A DNA stretch of 38,500 nt, taken from assembly GCA_009760855.2 (NCBI GenBank), contig WPIO01000041.1:1409001-1447500 (forward strand). The letters are read 5' to 3'. The notes below the pieces were generated by a model. The model was given only the letters and a program-made list of their open reading frames with translations, made no database searches and was not told where the DNA came from. The stretch comes from Cristatella mucedo. Taxonomy: Eukaryota; Bryozoa; Phylactolaemata; Cristatellidae. The translations under genes and the position numbers were made by a program. Positions 1 to 11,175 of this stretch are shown one piece after another; within the stretch, counting starts at the first letter, position 1; the number at the start of each line of letters is the position of its first letter.

Positions 1-92
1 GCCCTAGAAAGAAAATTGCACCTGGTTTACCAGCTACTGCCTCAGGAGTTGGGAAGTTACCATTAGTCAAAACTTGTCCCTGGCATTCTTCG

Positions 93-230
93 GCAGGTAA
101 GTAAGAATAACAATAATAATAACGGCGATAAACATTTGTATAGCACTCTCGGAGAACTTGATCTCTTTCTAGGCACCCTACATATGCTGCAAAGGAAGCA
201 TGGTCGAATGTTTAGTGGCAGCATACTCAA
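93..230 (-). mobile_element. L2-like LINE, truncated 3' end
   Basis: Read on the - strand, this stretch matches the 3' untranslated end of the LINE seen complete at 30590-32922. It has the phrase ctttctaggcaccctacata (as printed on +), the paired block around gagaacttgatctc, and an (AAT)-rich end on the + left side, which is the element's 3' tail. Only the last 130 or so bases are present, so it cannot code for anything. It is clearly diverged from the better copies. Confidence 0.6.
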
Positions 231-539
231 CGACAACAAGAATCTCCCTGTATCCTGAGTTGCCCCCTTAACTGCTCGGCCCCCAAATCTTCGAGCCGTG
301 AATTTAGTGCGCTGATTAGCACTCGTTCTGGTAATAGCATGCTCATTTCGGCTCAGCATGAGGCTTAAAGTAGAACGCCGGCTGTTACTAGGGTTTCTGC
401 CAAATCCATTGGCCGCTCTTACCGGCTAAGTGCTGCTTAGCATGAAGACTGTATAATCGGCTTCACCAAGTTAATACTTTCATTACTGCCATTTGACCAC
501 CAGTACATGCACTTTGTCCCCCCAGTCCCAGTCGGCCAC

Positions 540-2560
540 CAGCAAATGCTACACGTGCTTTCCACTGCTCCAACCCTTCCAATGGGCCGCCTCGAGGTCC
601 TGCATGGACAGCGGCTCAGATTCCACCAGTTCTAATCTCGGCTCACTAAAAACCAAGGTGCAACCTGTCGGCGACCACGTTGTCCAAGAGAAGCTCGATG
701 CATTTCTGCTGATCGAGACGCGGATGGCAACCAGCCCTGGTGGCTGTGTAACTGAGGCCACCTCTCCCGAGTTGTCATTCTGGCTTCTAACCCTGTATAT
801 CCCCTTCTGGCTGCCTAACCCCGTTTATGGATGAATTTTGGCAGTTCCTCACTGAAATGTTCACGTGCGACTGGCCTTAATTGATTGCTGGAGACTTTTA
901 ACATTCACGTTGACGACCATAGCAACAGTCAAGTCATTTCAGCTTATTTCTTGACTGTCTGGAGAACTTTGGCTTGGTCCAATACGTTAATTTTACGACT
1001 TACATCGGTGGCCGTGATCTGAATCTCGCAATCACATGAGATGTCTGCTCCACTGACCATAGCATTCTTGTTTGCCGCTGACCATTTCCGATCATTACTC
1101 AGTTTTGTTCATTGGTCCTGTTACGTTGTATGTGCAGGGTAGCATCGAGTTTGTCCAGCGATGAAACTTAGAAAGCATGTGTGATGAGAAATTTAATTTT
1201 TTTTATATCTGTTTATGATGCATGTCTTCTTGATCTTCACCCTGACTAACCTCACAGCCTTCATTGATGCAGTCAACTCGAAACTTAAAAGAGTGCTTTT
1301 GACAAGCATGCCCCTTACATCCTGACCGCATGCAGAGTCGTTGAGTTTCCCTTTAGTTTATCAAATGTGCCGTGTAAAGCACAAGCTTGAATGTTGCTTC
1401 TAGGTTAAAGTTCAGGTCTGACGACGATCCACCAGTTTCAAGGACTTTCTCCGAGTCTACACATGAAACTTTAGAAAAGCCATGGCTTCTTTGTTCACTC
1501 GAAAGCTTAATTCCTGAGAGTCAGACCAAAAAAAACTTTATAAGACAGTGAGTCATTTGCTTGACAAGTGTGAGAGGTCTCTTTAACCGGATATCAACCG
1601 TTCGGCTGAGAGATTTTCTGCCATGTTGTAGAAGAAATTGCAAGTGTTCGTTACTCCATGAAGACACTGCCGACTGAAGTGTCGGGTCGCAATCTGTGAC
1701 CTTCCTTGAGAAGTTTGCTGATTGTCTGTACGAAATAGCTACTTTAATAAAGTCTAGTAAAAGGAGCTCATCCCCTGAAGGCCTAATACCATCCCATCTC
1801 TGGTCTTCAGTGGCAAAAACAACTTGACCCAGGCATAAGTCAGGTTTGTAATGGTTCTTTGGATAACTGGGTTGTTACAGTGTTTTTCAAATCGGCCATC
1901 GTTCGACCAATACTTTAAAAGCCCGAATTGGATTACCCTAGGTCCTAGACAACTACCGGTATCGCCCAGTTTCCATTCTTCCTTTTTGTTCTAAGATTGT
2001 TTCTAGACAGCTTGTTGAGCATATTGAAAAGATTGAATCGTGAGAAAAATTTCACTCGGGATTCTAGCAACACTGCTCTCCTCCGTGTGACCATTGGCAT
2101 CCTAAGCAGCAACAACGATGACGACAGTGTTACTGCTGCCTGGTTCTGCTTGATCTATCATTTGCATTCGACACTATTGATCACAATATCCAACTTGAGC
2201 AATTGAGGTCAACGATCGGCATGGCAAATAAGGCACTGACAAGGTTCAAATCGAATTTGTTCAATCGGTGTCATGTGATCGTCAAGGCCTATCCAGCAGA
2301 CCAGTCGTATTCGGTGTTCCACAACGACCCTTCCTTCACGATTCTTTGCCGTTCTTCATTTATACCGAGCCTCTGAGAAAACTGATTGGGGGACCCATGG
2401 GATCGACTATCACTTTTATGCTGCCGCTACTCAGTTGTATTTGTCATTTAAATCTTCAAACTCTGCTTCAACAACCGACAGTTCAACAACCACTAGAAGC
2501 ATTTGAAAGAAGCAAAAGGCTTGACTGTTTTTGCCCTGGGATGTGTGTGCTGGCCTCACA
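540..2560 (+). pseudogene. Decayed L2/CR1-type LINE with endonuclease and reverse transcriptase remnants
   Basis: Broken reading frames carry, in order, the parts of an L2/CR1-clade non-LTR retrotransposon. Near 690-720 is a fragment like the endonuclease core (KLDAFLLIETRM). Near 870-1050 is a GDFNIHVDD-like segment, then FLDCLENFGLVQYVNF and GGRDLNLAIT, which are typical endonuclease phrases. Near 1950 the sequence resembles the NYRPVS block of the reverse transcriptase. Near 2150-2230 is FDTIDHNIQLEQL, and at about 2410-2440 a degraded HFYAAATQLYLSF stands where the YADD box should be. Stops and frameshifts are frequent. It is more diverged than the main LINE copies here, so it is an older insertion or a different subfamily. 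The outer limits are approximate. Confidence 0.7.
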
Positions 2561-2665
2561 CGACTAAGGTCATTGGCTCGAGTACTGCAGCATATGTGAA
2601 GCATCTGGGTAGACATTATGTTCTCTTAGGGCGCTATGCAAGTAAATTATATATATATATATTTT
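2550..2665 (+). mobile_element. tRNA-derived SINE, 5'-truncated or degraded
   Basis: The second half of the SINE is recognisable: ggctcgagtactgcagcata (B-box region), then tgtgaagcatctgggtagac, then gttctcttagggcgctatgc, followed by an AT-rich tail. The A-box half is not clear. It lies directly after the decayed LINE. Confidence 0.6.
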
Positions 2666-2694
2666 TTTTTTGTTCTTAACAGCCAATGTTCGGT

Positions 2695-2848
2695 GTGTGA
2701 GAATTGTCCTTCACATGCTTGTGCGTGCTGACACTGGGAGTATTATTGCTGCCCAACTGACGTTTTTTGTGCAGCATATGTGAAGTGCGTAGTAAGAGAT
2801 CTCGTTCTCTTTGGGTGCTGTGCAAATGTCTTATTATTCTTATTACTC
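2695..2848 (+). mobile_element. L2-like LINE 3' end
   Basis: This matches the LINE 3' untranslated region: a tccttcacatgcttgtgcgt block, a gctgacactg block, then gtgaagtgcgtagtaagaga and gttctctttgggtgctgtgc, and a (TTATT)-rich tail. It is strongly diverged and non-coding. Confidence 0.55.
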
Positions 2849-3204
2849 ATGCTACAAGGGACTTAAGAAAGTGCGATTTTGCAGGGTGATGGTTTTGAAA
2901 CCCGCACAGAGGCCAGTAAAGTAGATTCAGGTGCAGCTGTGGTCTTGTCGGTTTGCTGTCGGTAGTGGTGGCCTGATCGCCGACTTAACCATACCGGCTT
3001 TGGGCTAAGCCGGCCTTGGCTTGGGCTTGAGCCTGCCCTTTAGCTTGCTCCCGAGATGCCACTCAGAAAACCGAAAAATGCCGTGTTTGTGCTGTGAGAA
3101 GTGGAAAACCGCTCAGCCTGAGACTAGCAGCCACGGCCTGGCTGCCTGGGACCCGTCTTTCATCGATTAGAGCTAAAGTGCAATATTCTGTCCTGTCAGC
3201 ATAG
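2849..3204. other. Intergenic sequence, no gene seen
   Basis: I see no convincing exon, RNA gene or repeat family here. There is a locally repetitive ggctt/gccgg-rich stretch around 2990-3050. Confidence 0.4.
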
Positions 3205-3346
3205 CTGTTCATTTTGTTTGTTTATCAAGCATGATTTTACTCATCATTCAATTGCATTTCTCTTTCCAGCAAATGTATAGCGCCTAGAGAGAGATTAGGT
3301 TCTCTGAGGGCACTTTATCAAGTGCATTATTATTATTATTATTATA
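3205..3346 (+). mobile_element. L2-like LINE 3' end with (ATT)n tail
   Basis: The last 140 bases of the LINE: ttttgtttgtttatcaagca, cattcaattgcatttctctt, then the hairpin arms around gcgcctagagagagatt and ttctctgagggcactttatc, ending in (ATT)n. It is well preserved and consists only of 3' untranslated sequence. Confidence 0.8.
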
Positions 3347-3483
3347 GTGGTTACACCGGCTGCTACTTTCACAACTCGACAAACTAGCAGCATCAGTTGC
3401 ATGGCCCACATCTCCCGTCTCGGCTGGCTGGTACATTCTTCGTGGTGCCATTCAATTCGTTCCATGTTGGTTGCTCGGTGCAA

Positions 3484-3617
3484 CTTTCTGTGAGCCACAC
3501 TCTCGCTGCTCGGTTCGGTGTCTTTGGAACGGTTTGGTTGCTGTGACACGCTTTCTGTGAGCCACACTCTCGCTGCTCGGTTCGGTGTCTTTGGAACGGT
3601 TTGGTTGCTGTGACACG
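3484..3617. repeat. Perfect tandem duplication of a 67-base unit
   Basis: Two abutting identical units, 3484-3550 and 3551-3617, each start ctttctgtgagccacactct and end ttgctgtgacacg. I see no mismatch between them, which implies a recent duplication. No gene is attached. Confidence 0.9.
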
Positions 3618-3657
3618 TACGCCAGGAAGTGAATGCCTCTAGTTGCGTGCTCTTCTT

Positions 3658-4360
3658 GATGATAATAATAACAATAATAATAAAACGCATGATAAAGCAT
3701 CATCAGAGAACTCAAATCTCTTTACACTTGCTGCAAAGGGAACACGATCGAAAGGTGAGTAATATCATGCTCGATAAACAACATTAACAACATCACGTTA
3801 GGGGTGACATGCACAAGGTCAGCATGTAAGTGTGGTTAGTGGCAGCATGCAACAGTGTCAGCACACATAAGCACATAAAGAACAGATCACCGGGACCCAC
3901 TAAATGCTGTCATTAAATAGGTGCGTTTTAATTATTTTTATAATGTGGTCAAGTCAGGGGATGTCGTGAAGGAAGTAGGGAGTGAGTTCCAGCTTCAGGA
4001 GCATCCGAACTAAATGCACAGTCTCTGAAGGATTTGAGGTTTGTACGAGGTGTAGGTAAACAGTTAGTTTCCGAAAAGTGTGTGGTACGATGCTTGGACT
4101 GGTGGGGGAGTAGATCTGAGAGATATGCTTTAGCCAAAGAATGGAGGGACATAAAAGTGAGCCACAAAACTTTGGAAGTCGATGAGTTGCTTGACTGGGA
4201 GCCAGTGCAGGTCAGCAAGAAGCGGTGTGATGTGGCAACTGGGAGGCTCACGACAGACGAGCCTAGCTGCTGGGTTTTGCACCAGCTGTAAACGCCTGAT
4301 TGCACATGCCGGTAGGCTAGCAGGTAGTGAGTTACAGAAATCAAGACGGGTGACCTGTGG
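3658..4360 (-). mobile_element. L2-like LINE, 5'-truncated copy (about 0.7 kb)
   Basis: On the - strand this runs from the C-terminal part of the LINE open reading frame to the (ATT)n tail, which lies at 3658-3685 on the + left side. Decayed coding sequence for the post-RT region is recognisable on the - strand: a phrase like HWLPVK...WLTFMSLHSLAKAY and DLLPHQSKHRTTHFSE, followed by the element's 3' untranslated region. It stops abruptly near 4360, as expected from incomplete reverse transcription. The reading frame is interrupted, so this is a dead copy. Confidence 0.8.
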
Positions 4361-5150
4361 CGTCTGCTTGCCAGAACTTTTTCAATTCGTGGGCGCTGCT
4401 GGGACTGGACTTCAGTGCGAACCGCCAGACAAAGCGAACCAGAGTGAGGCTGCAGAATTGCTCCATTCAGCTGGTTGACCAGAAGTTGTGGTATCGCATC
4501 ATCCTTCCCCAACAGGTAGCCTTGGCATGGCAGCACTTTGCCACTGCTGTGAGCTATTGCTTGTACCAGCAGACTTACCGAGTCTCCTAAGCATGCAAGC
4601 TTGTTTCCGAAGAGCTGATCCTTGACCTTGATTGGCCCCAGGGCTCTCTGAAGGCTTATCTGGCTAACAGTCTACAGTCTAGTCACGTGGCACTTTTTGC
4701 TCGGGGGGGGGGGGCTGGGTGGGTGTTGCCCTCCAAAGCCCTCCCCCCTTGAGGTTAGACAGACGACCAGCTCTCGGACGAAATACAGTAGTGATGTGAC
4801 ATCGGGTGCAGCACCGGCATCATTGACAAAGGTTGCCTCCACCCCACCATTAACTCCTCAGTTGGGCTCCATCTTGGCCTGTGTACCAGTTTGTGAAAGC
4901 AGCACGGTGATTGACAACTAAAATACCTGGTAACACGTAGTTTTCTATAGCACGGGTGTGGGTAAGGGAGGTGATTGCAGTGATGAATGGAAAAAAAGCA
5001 GGCCTAGAGTGAGAGGCTTGAAGCCTGGGAAAGAACTGGCCAATCAGTTTGGTGGTAGGTAGTGAGCACCATTTGAAGAAAGGGATCACTGGCGAGGTTG
5101 TCACACGACCAAGGTCGAAACAGTGCTAAAGAAAACAGTGGCCAGCAGCT
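4361..5150. other. Intergenic stretch without a supported gene
   Basis: Nothing gene-like is convincing. A run of 12 G (4703-4714) and a few short open frames are present, without splice-site or motif support. Confidence 0.4.
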
Positions 5151-5153
5151 ATC

Positions 5154-5342
<189 letters not shown>

Positions 5343-5485
5343 ATAATTCATTTGTGTAACGCCCCAAGAGAACTTAATTTCTGTTCAGACGCTTCACATA
5401 TGCCACAGGGCTCGAGCCCACGACCTAGGCCAGACCTTGGTCGGGGCGGCGCGTTAACCACTGGACCAAACCAGCGCTGGTGGAT
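5343..5485 (-). mobile_element. tRNA-derived SINE, near full length
   Basis: Read on the - strand: ctggtttggtccagtggtta (A box TGGTCCAGTGG), then tcgtgggctcgagccc (B box), then gcatatgtgaagcgtctgaa, a tail hairpin and a final aatgaatta-type end. It matches the copies at 20972 and 34078. The A and B boxes are complete, so the Pol III promoter may be intact. Confidence 0.85.
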
Positions 5486-6404
5486 GCTATAATGGCTAGC
5501 CTTCTGTTCTCCTGCTCCAGCTTGACGAGTGACAGCATCACAAGCCAGTTACCACTTGAAGGGGCCAGCGTGGACCGGTCTATACTGGATGATGGACTGA
5601 AGCCCCAGCTGACCGTACTTCTGAACTCATTCGAGCATGGTTGCTTTTGAATCGTGCATTATGCATTGCACTCAAGAAAGCTCAGCTACAAAAGTGCTCG
5701 TTTGAGTGCTTTATGTGGTGGCATAAGCTAGTCGGACAGGGTACAGTGGGGCAGAGTGCTTGGGCTACCTGCAGCAACCGGCCAGAGATTTATCCCATCC
5801 ATTCACGAAGACATCAGAGCTCACTTTGCTGAGGATCTGAGGGGGGTAACAGTGAGGGGGCCGGCCTCGTCTTCGCATCTGGTCGCCCGCCTGGAAAGGC
5901 GCCACCGAGCAAGTGCCTCGCTGGCCCATGCCTGCCTCGCCGGCTCCCATGAGCTCCGAGTTTGCACTGCAGACTCACGTGGCTGCAGTGGGTGTGACGC
6001 TTGGCACGTGACGGCAGCAAGCTGGATGCTCGTTTGCGAACGTCTGACTGACAGCTGGCGATTGGAACGAATGATAGGCATCGCCTAGCATTGATCTCTC
6101 TTCAGCTGCCGAGCTGGCTATGCTACACCCAGACGGCTCATCTCTCGCGGTCGGGTCTTGGTGCAGCGCTCTCTTTCCACGCACTTTCACCGGCTTTGCT
6201 CGCACCCATCACGCCGATGGAGCTACTACCCTGCTCCCCCCCCCCCCCCGCCACCCAATGGCTTCAGTGATGTCGATCGCATGGCAGGCTTGGCGATGAC
6301 GCGGAGGCTGCTGTGGTGCAGCAATGCAAGTGTGTGCCCATTCCGCCTACTGCAGCTGCTGCTGCTGCCGTTGCTGTCACTGCTGACCTCTTGTCGAATG
6401 ATGA
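5486..6404. other. GC-rich intergenic stretch, no supported gene
   Basis: Several overlapping open frames exist on both strands because the sequence is GC-rich, but none shows a protein motif or convincing splice sites. A run of 14 C lies at 6236-6249 and CTG-type triplet runs at 6350-6380. Confidence 0.4.
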
Positions 6405-6706
6405 CTTGACCACATTTAAAAAGAACTTGAAAGCACACCTATTTAGGGCAGCATTTAGTGGGTCCCTGTGATTTGTCCTTGATGTGCTTATGCGTGCTGA
6501 CACTGTGCATGCTGCCACTAACCACATTTGCATGCTGACCCTGTGCATGTCACCCCTAACCATGTTATTCATGTTGTTATCAAGCATGATATTACTCACC
6601 ATTCAATTGCATTTCCCTTTGCAGCAATTGTAAAGCGCCTAGAAAGAGATTGAGTTCTCTGAGGGCGCTTTATCAAGTGCATTATTATTATTATTATTAT
6701 TATTAA
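6405..6706 (+). mobile_element. L2-like LINE 3' end, about 300 bases
   Basis: Starts within the last codons of the LINE frame (cttgaccacatttaaaaaga) and continues through the whole 3' untranslated region (tccttgatgtgcttatgcgt, catgctgccactaaccacat). It then has the perfect hairpin arms taaagcgcc and ggcgcttta and an (ATT)n tail. It is one of the least diverged 3' ends in the window. Confidence 0.85.
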
Positions 6707-9700
6707 GGATCTGCAGCGCTGGCCGAGCTTGGATGCCGTGCATCGAGGAGGCTGGGGGGTTGGGGTGGCGGTCAGAGGGCGTCCCGGAGAGCTGGGCGCT
6801 GAGGCAGTGAAGGGATCGTGGTGTGTATTTTCTCCCATCATTGCCATATCCGAAACGTGCGATGCCATCGAGTCGAAGCAGCGGTAGCAGCGGCTTCATC
6901 GGAGCATACAAATATACATACGCCCACCGTTCACCGACCTGCTTCCTGCGCCTCCTTTGGCTGGCTGTTTGCCGCTTGACCTGCCACTGCTGCAACCGTC
7001 GTCGGCTGCTTCCGATGCTTCTGGCATTGCCTGCATGCTCAGACCGTTTCCATCTTTGTTGCCAGGCAGCTGCTGTGCTGATACAGCGGTCAGAGACATC
7101 TGGCCACCGCCACCGCCGCGACTTTGAGGCAGGCGGCAGCTCTAGTTGTAGCAACTGACACTGCTCCACCGACGTTTGGCTCGAGCGGAAAGCACTCTTG
7201 TGCGTGACTGGTGTCTCGGGCGAGCACGGTGAGCAAACAGGCGCAGCCGCTGCAAGCCGGGGCAGCAGCCCGAGCTATAGTGGCTTGCTTGCCCTCAGAG
7301 CCAGCCAAGCACTCCCTAGCTAACCCTGCGCCTTCTGGGGTGGCCAAGCCTTCTCAGCTAGGTGACGTCAGCTTATACAAACGTGGGCATGTCTGCCTGG
7401 CTTTGCTCGGAACTCGCTGCTGCTGCTGCTGCTGGGGCCTTTGCCGCTCCCCCACAAAGCGGTCTCGAACCGTCGGCCTTTGCTCACGCGGCGGCTCGCT
7501 CTTATTATGCAATCTACCACACGGGTGCCGGCGCCGCTCGTTAGGGCGCAGCCAGTCTAGTCTGTCTTGTATGGCTCGGTCGAGCTCTTCTGTTCCCCGG
7601 CTCCGCCTCGACCACTGGAAGAAACTGCAGCAGCAGCTGCCCATCCACGCTTGCATCCAGCTCCGACGAATGTTGGCTGGCGCTCGCCTGTGGTGCGGCT
7701 CGCAGGAGACGAATATCTTGGAAATTTCGGAAATGAGGGACCGATGGTACGGGGGCCTGGTGCACGCAGCTGGAACTGGGACCCTCTATTCCGTGGAAGG
7801 GTTGCCTGTCAAGCAGCTTAAGCGCTTCGAAAAGTGTTATCAGTTGTACGATGGCTGACGTCAGCTGTGATGCCATCGTTGCGCTAGCTCTTGTGAGTGG
7901 ACCGGCTTTAATCTGGCAGCAGGGCGATTCAGGGCTCATCGAGCTGTCGGTGAGCCCTGCCTGAATCGTTCAGCAACTGTCACCGTGTAGCCGGAGTTAT
8001 CAGCTAGCTGGGCCTTTTTTTTATAATGGCCAAGTATCAGCCGTGATCTGAACCCATCAAGAATCTTGGAGTTTGCTCTCTAGCAAAGTGTGGGATCGTT
8101 GACTTTTCATGTTATCCCAAGATGCATCATACCTGGTATGTGAAAAATCGCGATAGAGCTCTACCCGTCTTCCCAAATGGTATTTAGTCACTGAAAACTG
8201 CAATTACAAGCTTTGTAGTTTCGACTTTGATTGTATGCACATTCCAAGTAAAGTATCCTGAAAGCAGCACATGCAAAGTTACCCTTAAAGGCAAAAGTTT
8301 TTCATGTGAGTATGGCAGCTCGCTTACACAAACGACGGTGCCCGTGCTCGCGCAGGCTCTCACACTAGTCTACGTACACCCTCTCATGGGTCTGTGTGCG
8401 TGCTCGTGTGTGCAGTGTAGATATATAGCAGAGTGGCACCTCTCCCCCGGTCGCTGTCACAGGCACGGTAATATAGGCAAGAACCCAGAGCGAACCTTCC
8501 TACTTTGCTGACTCGTGTAGTGCCAAGGGGGTTTCGCTGGATTAACTGCCCTGGGGGTCCTACCCAAAAAGTTAAATATTGGCTCATTGAGCAGCCTCTT
8601 TCACAGGTGTCGTCATAAGTTTAAGCGACCGGTCACACTCACTGGAAAGCCAACGGCTGTCATTGATCAACCATGCTGCACCTGTTTTGGGACGAATGAT
8701 CTGTCATGCGCACATGGCCCCGGTGCAACTTAAACGTGTTACATCTCCTTATTTAGCAACTACTAAGTGACTGAGACAAATAAGATGTAGCTCTACCGGG
8801 AATTCTGATCACTTTCTGTGTCATCGTACTTCATTTACCTTGAGTGCCGACATTGTGTACTATGTCAAAGTATTCATACTGATTCCTAATGGCTCCTATG
8901 CTCCGGCAGACATGCTCCTGTCACCTGTCACTCTTCCACCGAACTTGACCATATTTTGAAAGCAGTCATCATGACGGGCTTCTGCTTCATCATTATGCCA
9001 TTTCAAACTCCCTCTCTCTCCTGTCAGTACTGACGATGGTGAGCATCGATTCATCAGAGTCCACACATCACTTTGCCAGTCAGCCCAGGTCTGCTGGGCA
9101 TCCAGGTCTCATGGCCCATTGTTTCCGGCTTCGTTTTTGCTCTGTGTAAAGCGACCGCAATGTTTAAATGGAGAACTGACGAAAGTATACCTTTCTGACG
9201 TAACCTTTACTGAACGGTTGATTTGCTCAAGTTAGGCCCTGTCGCAACTTGAAGTGTCCTTGCAACACTTTCTTGGTGAGCAGATCTGTTCTCCGAGGCT
9301 TGCGTTTCTTAGGGCCCTGCCATCCCAAGCGTTTGTAAGCTTAAGGCTTCCTCATTTCTATCATACCGAGTTTCAGTTTCATCGTAATATTGTTGCTTAC
9401 GAAATGCTTCGAAAGCAAACGTGCTGTTCCAATGGGTACCTCTCCGTAGCCTGCTAAATTAAAATGTCTGCAGCCAGCCTGCTAAATTTGCTCTTTCGTA
9501 AAGGCAGAAATCTCTCTTGCCTTACCCATCTCTATGCCCGTGCAATTTACTCTGCCAACTCCAAATTTGGCACCTAAAGTAGCTCTCAGAAGAATGCCAC
9601 TGCGCAGGCAAATGCGCGGCCGTGCTCAGGCTGCTCCGGTTGCTTTTCTCCCGGTGCGCCGCCCGAGGATTTGCACTCTAGATAGACAAGAGGACTTGTC

Positions 9701-9750
9701 CTCAACCGATCAGGCAGGCAAGGAGTAGGCAGGGTGCAACAACAGGGGCT
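6707..9750. other. Long stretch without a supported gene
   Basis: About 3 kb. From 6707 to 7900 the sequence is GC- and CTG/CAG-rich with many overlapping open frames, the longest being + 7211-7858. None has a recognisable domain, and neither strand shows a consistent exon chain. Two TGACGTCA palindromes lie at 7363-7370 and 7856-7863. From 7970 to 9750 the sequence is less GC-rich and I see nothing beyond short open frames. Confidence 0.35.
7925..7968. repeat. Imperfect inverted repeat (hairpin)
   Basis: The left arm cgattcagggctca (7925-7938) pairs with the right arm tgagccctgcctgaatcg (7951-7968). The right arm has four extra bases that form a bulge. A 12-base loop separates them. Nothing nearby explains it. 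Confidence 0.7.
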
Positions 9751-9753
9751 GCT

Positions 9754-9759
9754 TTTATT
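9754..9759 (-). promoter_or_regulatory. Candidate polyadenylation signal AATAAA
   Basis: The + strand reads tttatt, which is AATAAA on the - strand, about 450 bases downstream of the stop codon at 10212-10214 in the proposed - strand gene. Such hexamers are common by chance, so it is support rather than proof. Confidence 0.35.
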
Positions 9760-10021
9760 AGCAGCTAGCTAGCACTGCAGTCAGCTTAACGAGCCCTCAG
9801 GCATCTGAGCAGCGATGCAGCAGCAGCTGCCCGAGCAGCAGCCTCCTTTTATCTATCTATCCTTCGGCAGCCATGCTGATGGGCCAGTAGGTGCTCATTA
9901 AGGTTGACAGCCCTCCCTGGCCAGCGATCAGATCCTCGGCAGAGAATGACAGCCAATCAGCTTCCAATAGCCGCCGTGCTGCCACATTGGGCTCGGCCAG
10001 AGGGCAGCTCAAAAACCATAA

Positions 10022-10130
10022 AATTAATAATAATAATAATGATAATAGTTGTTGTAATAATAATACATTTTTATAGCACTCTCAGATAACTTAATCTCTA
10101 GGCACTTGAAATTTGCTGCAAAGGAAGCCT
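10022..10130 (-). mobile_element. LINE/SINE 3' tail remnant
   Basis: The (AAT)n run on the + left side is followed by tatagcactctcagataact, taatctctaggcacttg and atttgctgcaaaggaa, which are the reverse complement of the shared hairpin tail. It falls between the stop codon at 10212 and the AATAAA at 9754 of the proposed - strand gene, so it would lie in that transcript's 3' untranslated region. Confidence 0.6.
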
Positions 10131-10211
10131 GATCTCCATGCCTTCAAGCAGCTGCAGGCTGGTGCTATGGGCCCCAATTAGCCAACAAGAGCAGTTATAT
10201 GTGGATCTGAG

Positions 10212-10500
10212 TTAAAAGTCGTTGGCACGGAATAGCTCCCGATAGGCTGAATAGGAGTTTCCACAAACGTCAACTCTTTTGAGCAGTTCAGCGCTGCCTA
10301 GACTGTTATCAAGCTGGGGGAAGTGCAACCTGCGAATGCCAATGCTCACGCCGGCTAGGCCTGGGTTGCCAAGCCGCATCAGCATTAACAAAGGGGAAGA
10401 CATGCTGGTGCATCCAGTAGGAGGCCGTCCAGCTTGCATGGGGCTTTCGGTTGCTTTGCATTCTGACTGACATGACATTGCGAGATGGGCGTTGGCCACT
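10212..10500 (-). CDS. Candidate terminal exon of an unrecognised - strand gene
   Basis: An open frame of about 95 codons runs on the - strand to a TAA stop at 10212-10214. It ends with AYRELFRANDF, which reads like a natural C-terminus. The exon would begin at 10500 after a pyrimidine-rich acceptor (…tttttctgttcacg…aattcag). Its first two bases complete a codon begun in the exon at 10638-10974, giving an in-frame join across a 137-base intron. The sequence is rich in leucine and small residues in the middle (SSPLLMLMRLGNPGLAGVS) and lacks simple repeats. I do not recognise the family. The exon could be spurious if the weak donor at 10638 is not used. Confidence 0.4.
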
Positions 10501-10637
10501 GAATTTACTAGGTAGTGGTCGTGAACAGAAAAATAAGCAGCAAGGTAGGTTTGAGCTCAGTTCTACCCTTTGCTGGAGCTTGGATCCTTTGGCGTGCTGA
10601 CCTTTGGGTGACTGCCTGTGGTTTCATCGTTCAGGTG

Positions 10638-10974
10638 AACCAAAGGCAGCTAGGAGCCAAGGAGTCAGCTGATTCAGTGTGATCATTTGATGTAGCAGCT
10701 CAAGAGTGGTCGTGGCCAGCACTCCCCCTCCTTGCAACCAGCAGTAATTAATAAGCTGCTGCAGGAATTGAGCCGCGGCCTGGCGGTGGTGAAGTGCCAG
10801 CACCGTGCTTTCATCGGCTAAGGCAGAGGATGCAATTTTAAAATACAATGCGGCCAAAGGCCATCCATCTGCCATGAGACTGAATGCTGTTAAAATAAAG
10901 AGTTTCGCCTCGAACTGGACCTCTCCCATGAGCATGACCTCTAACATTACTGGTGCAGTGCTTGATCGATTGAG
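10638..10974 (-). CDS. Candidate exon, helical-repeat-like protein, unrecognised
   Basis: On the - strand a strong acceptor (tgtagtctttttag) precedes an open frame of 112 codons starting LNRSSTAPVM. The peptide looks strongly alpha-helical, with alternating leucine/alanine and the phrases LMADGWPLAALYFKIASSAL and HHRQAAAQFLQQLINY, resembling TPR- or HEAT-type helical repeats. That is an impression from composition, not a family assignment. The proposed donor (ctttg|gttcac) is non-ideal, but its phase (one base over) matches the next exon at 10500. Otherwise the frame runs only four more codons to a TGA. It probably belongs to the same transcript as the exons at 14266, 15689 and 16744, but at least one linking exon is not identified, because the donor phase at 14266 does not fit the acceptor here. 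Confidence 0.4.
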
Positions 10975-11084
10975 CTAAAAAGACTACAGTGTCATACAGC
11001 ATTTAGCACCCAGCTATAGATCTTCTGCTTTAAATCGTCACTTGAGTGCTCCAGTCGAATACTCGTGTACTGCCTGAATGAACT

Positions 11085-11175
11085 GTATATTTATAGCTGC
11101 ACATTTTGGCATCGAGTGCAACCTCGAACCCACGACCTGGATCCTGAAGTGTGAGTGCATTACTTCTAGGCCAAT
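11085..11175 (-). mobile_element. tRNA-like SINE head of a different type
   Basis: Read on the - strand: ttggcctagaagtaatgcac (A-box-like TGGCCTAGAAG) and, further on, gtcgtgggttcgaggttgca (B-box-like GGGTTCGAGGT). The 3' part does not show the hairpin tail of the main SINE, so it may be another family or a decayed copy. Confidence 0.4.

Noticed and set aside
7211-7858. 215-codon + strand open frame
   Set aside because: The sequence is GC-rich with overlapping open frames on both strands. No domain, splice chain or codon preference stands out.
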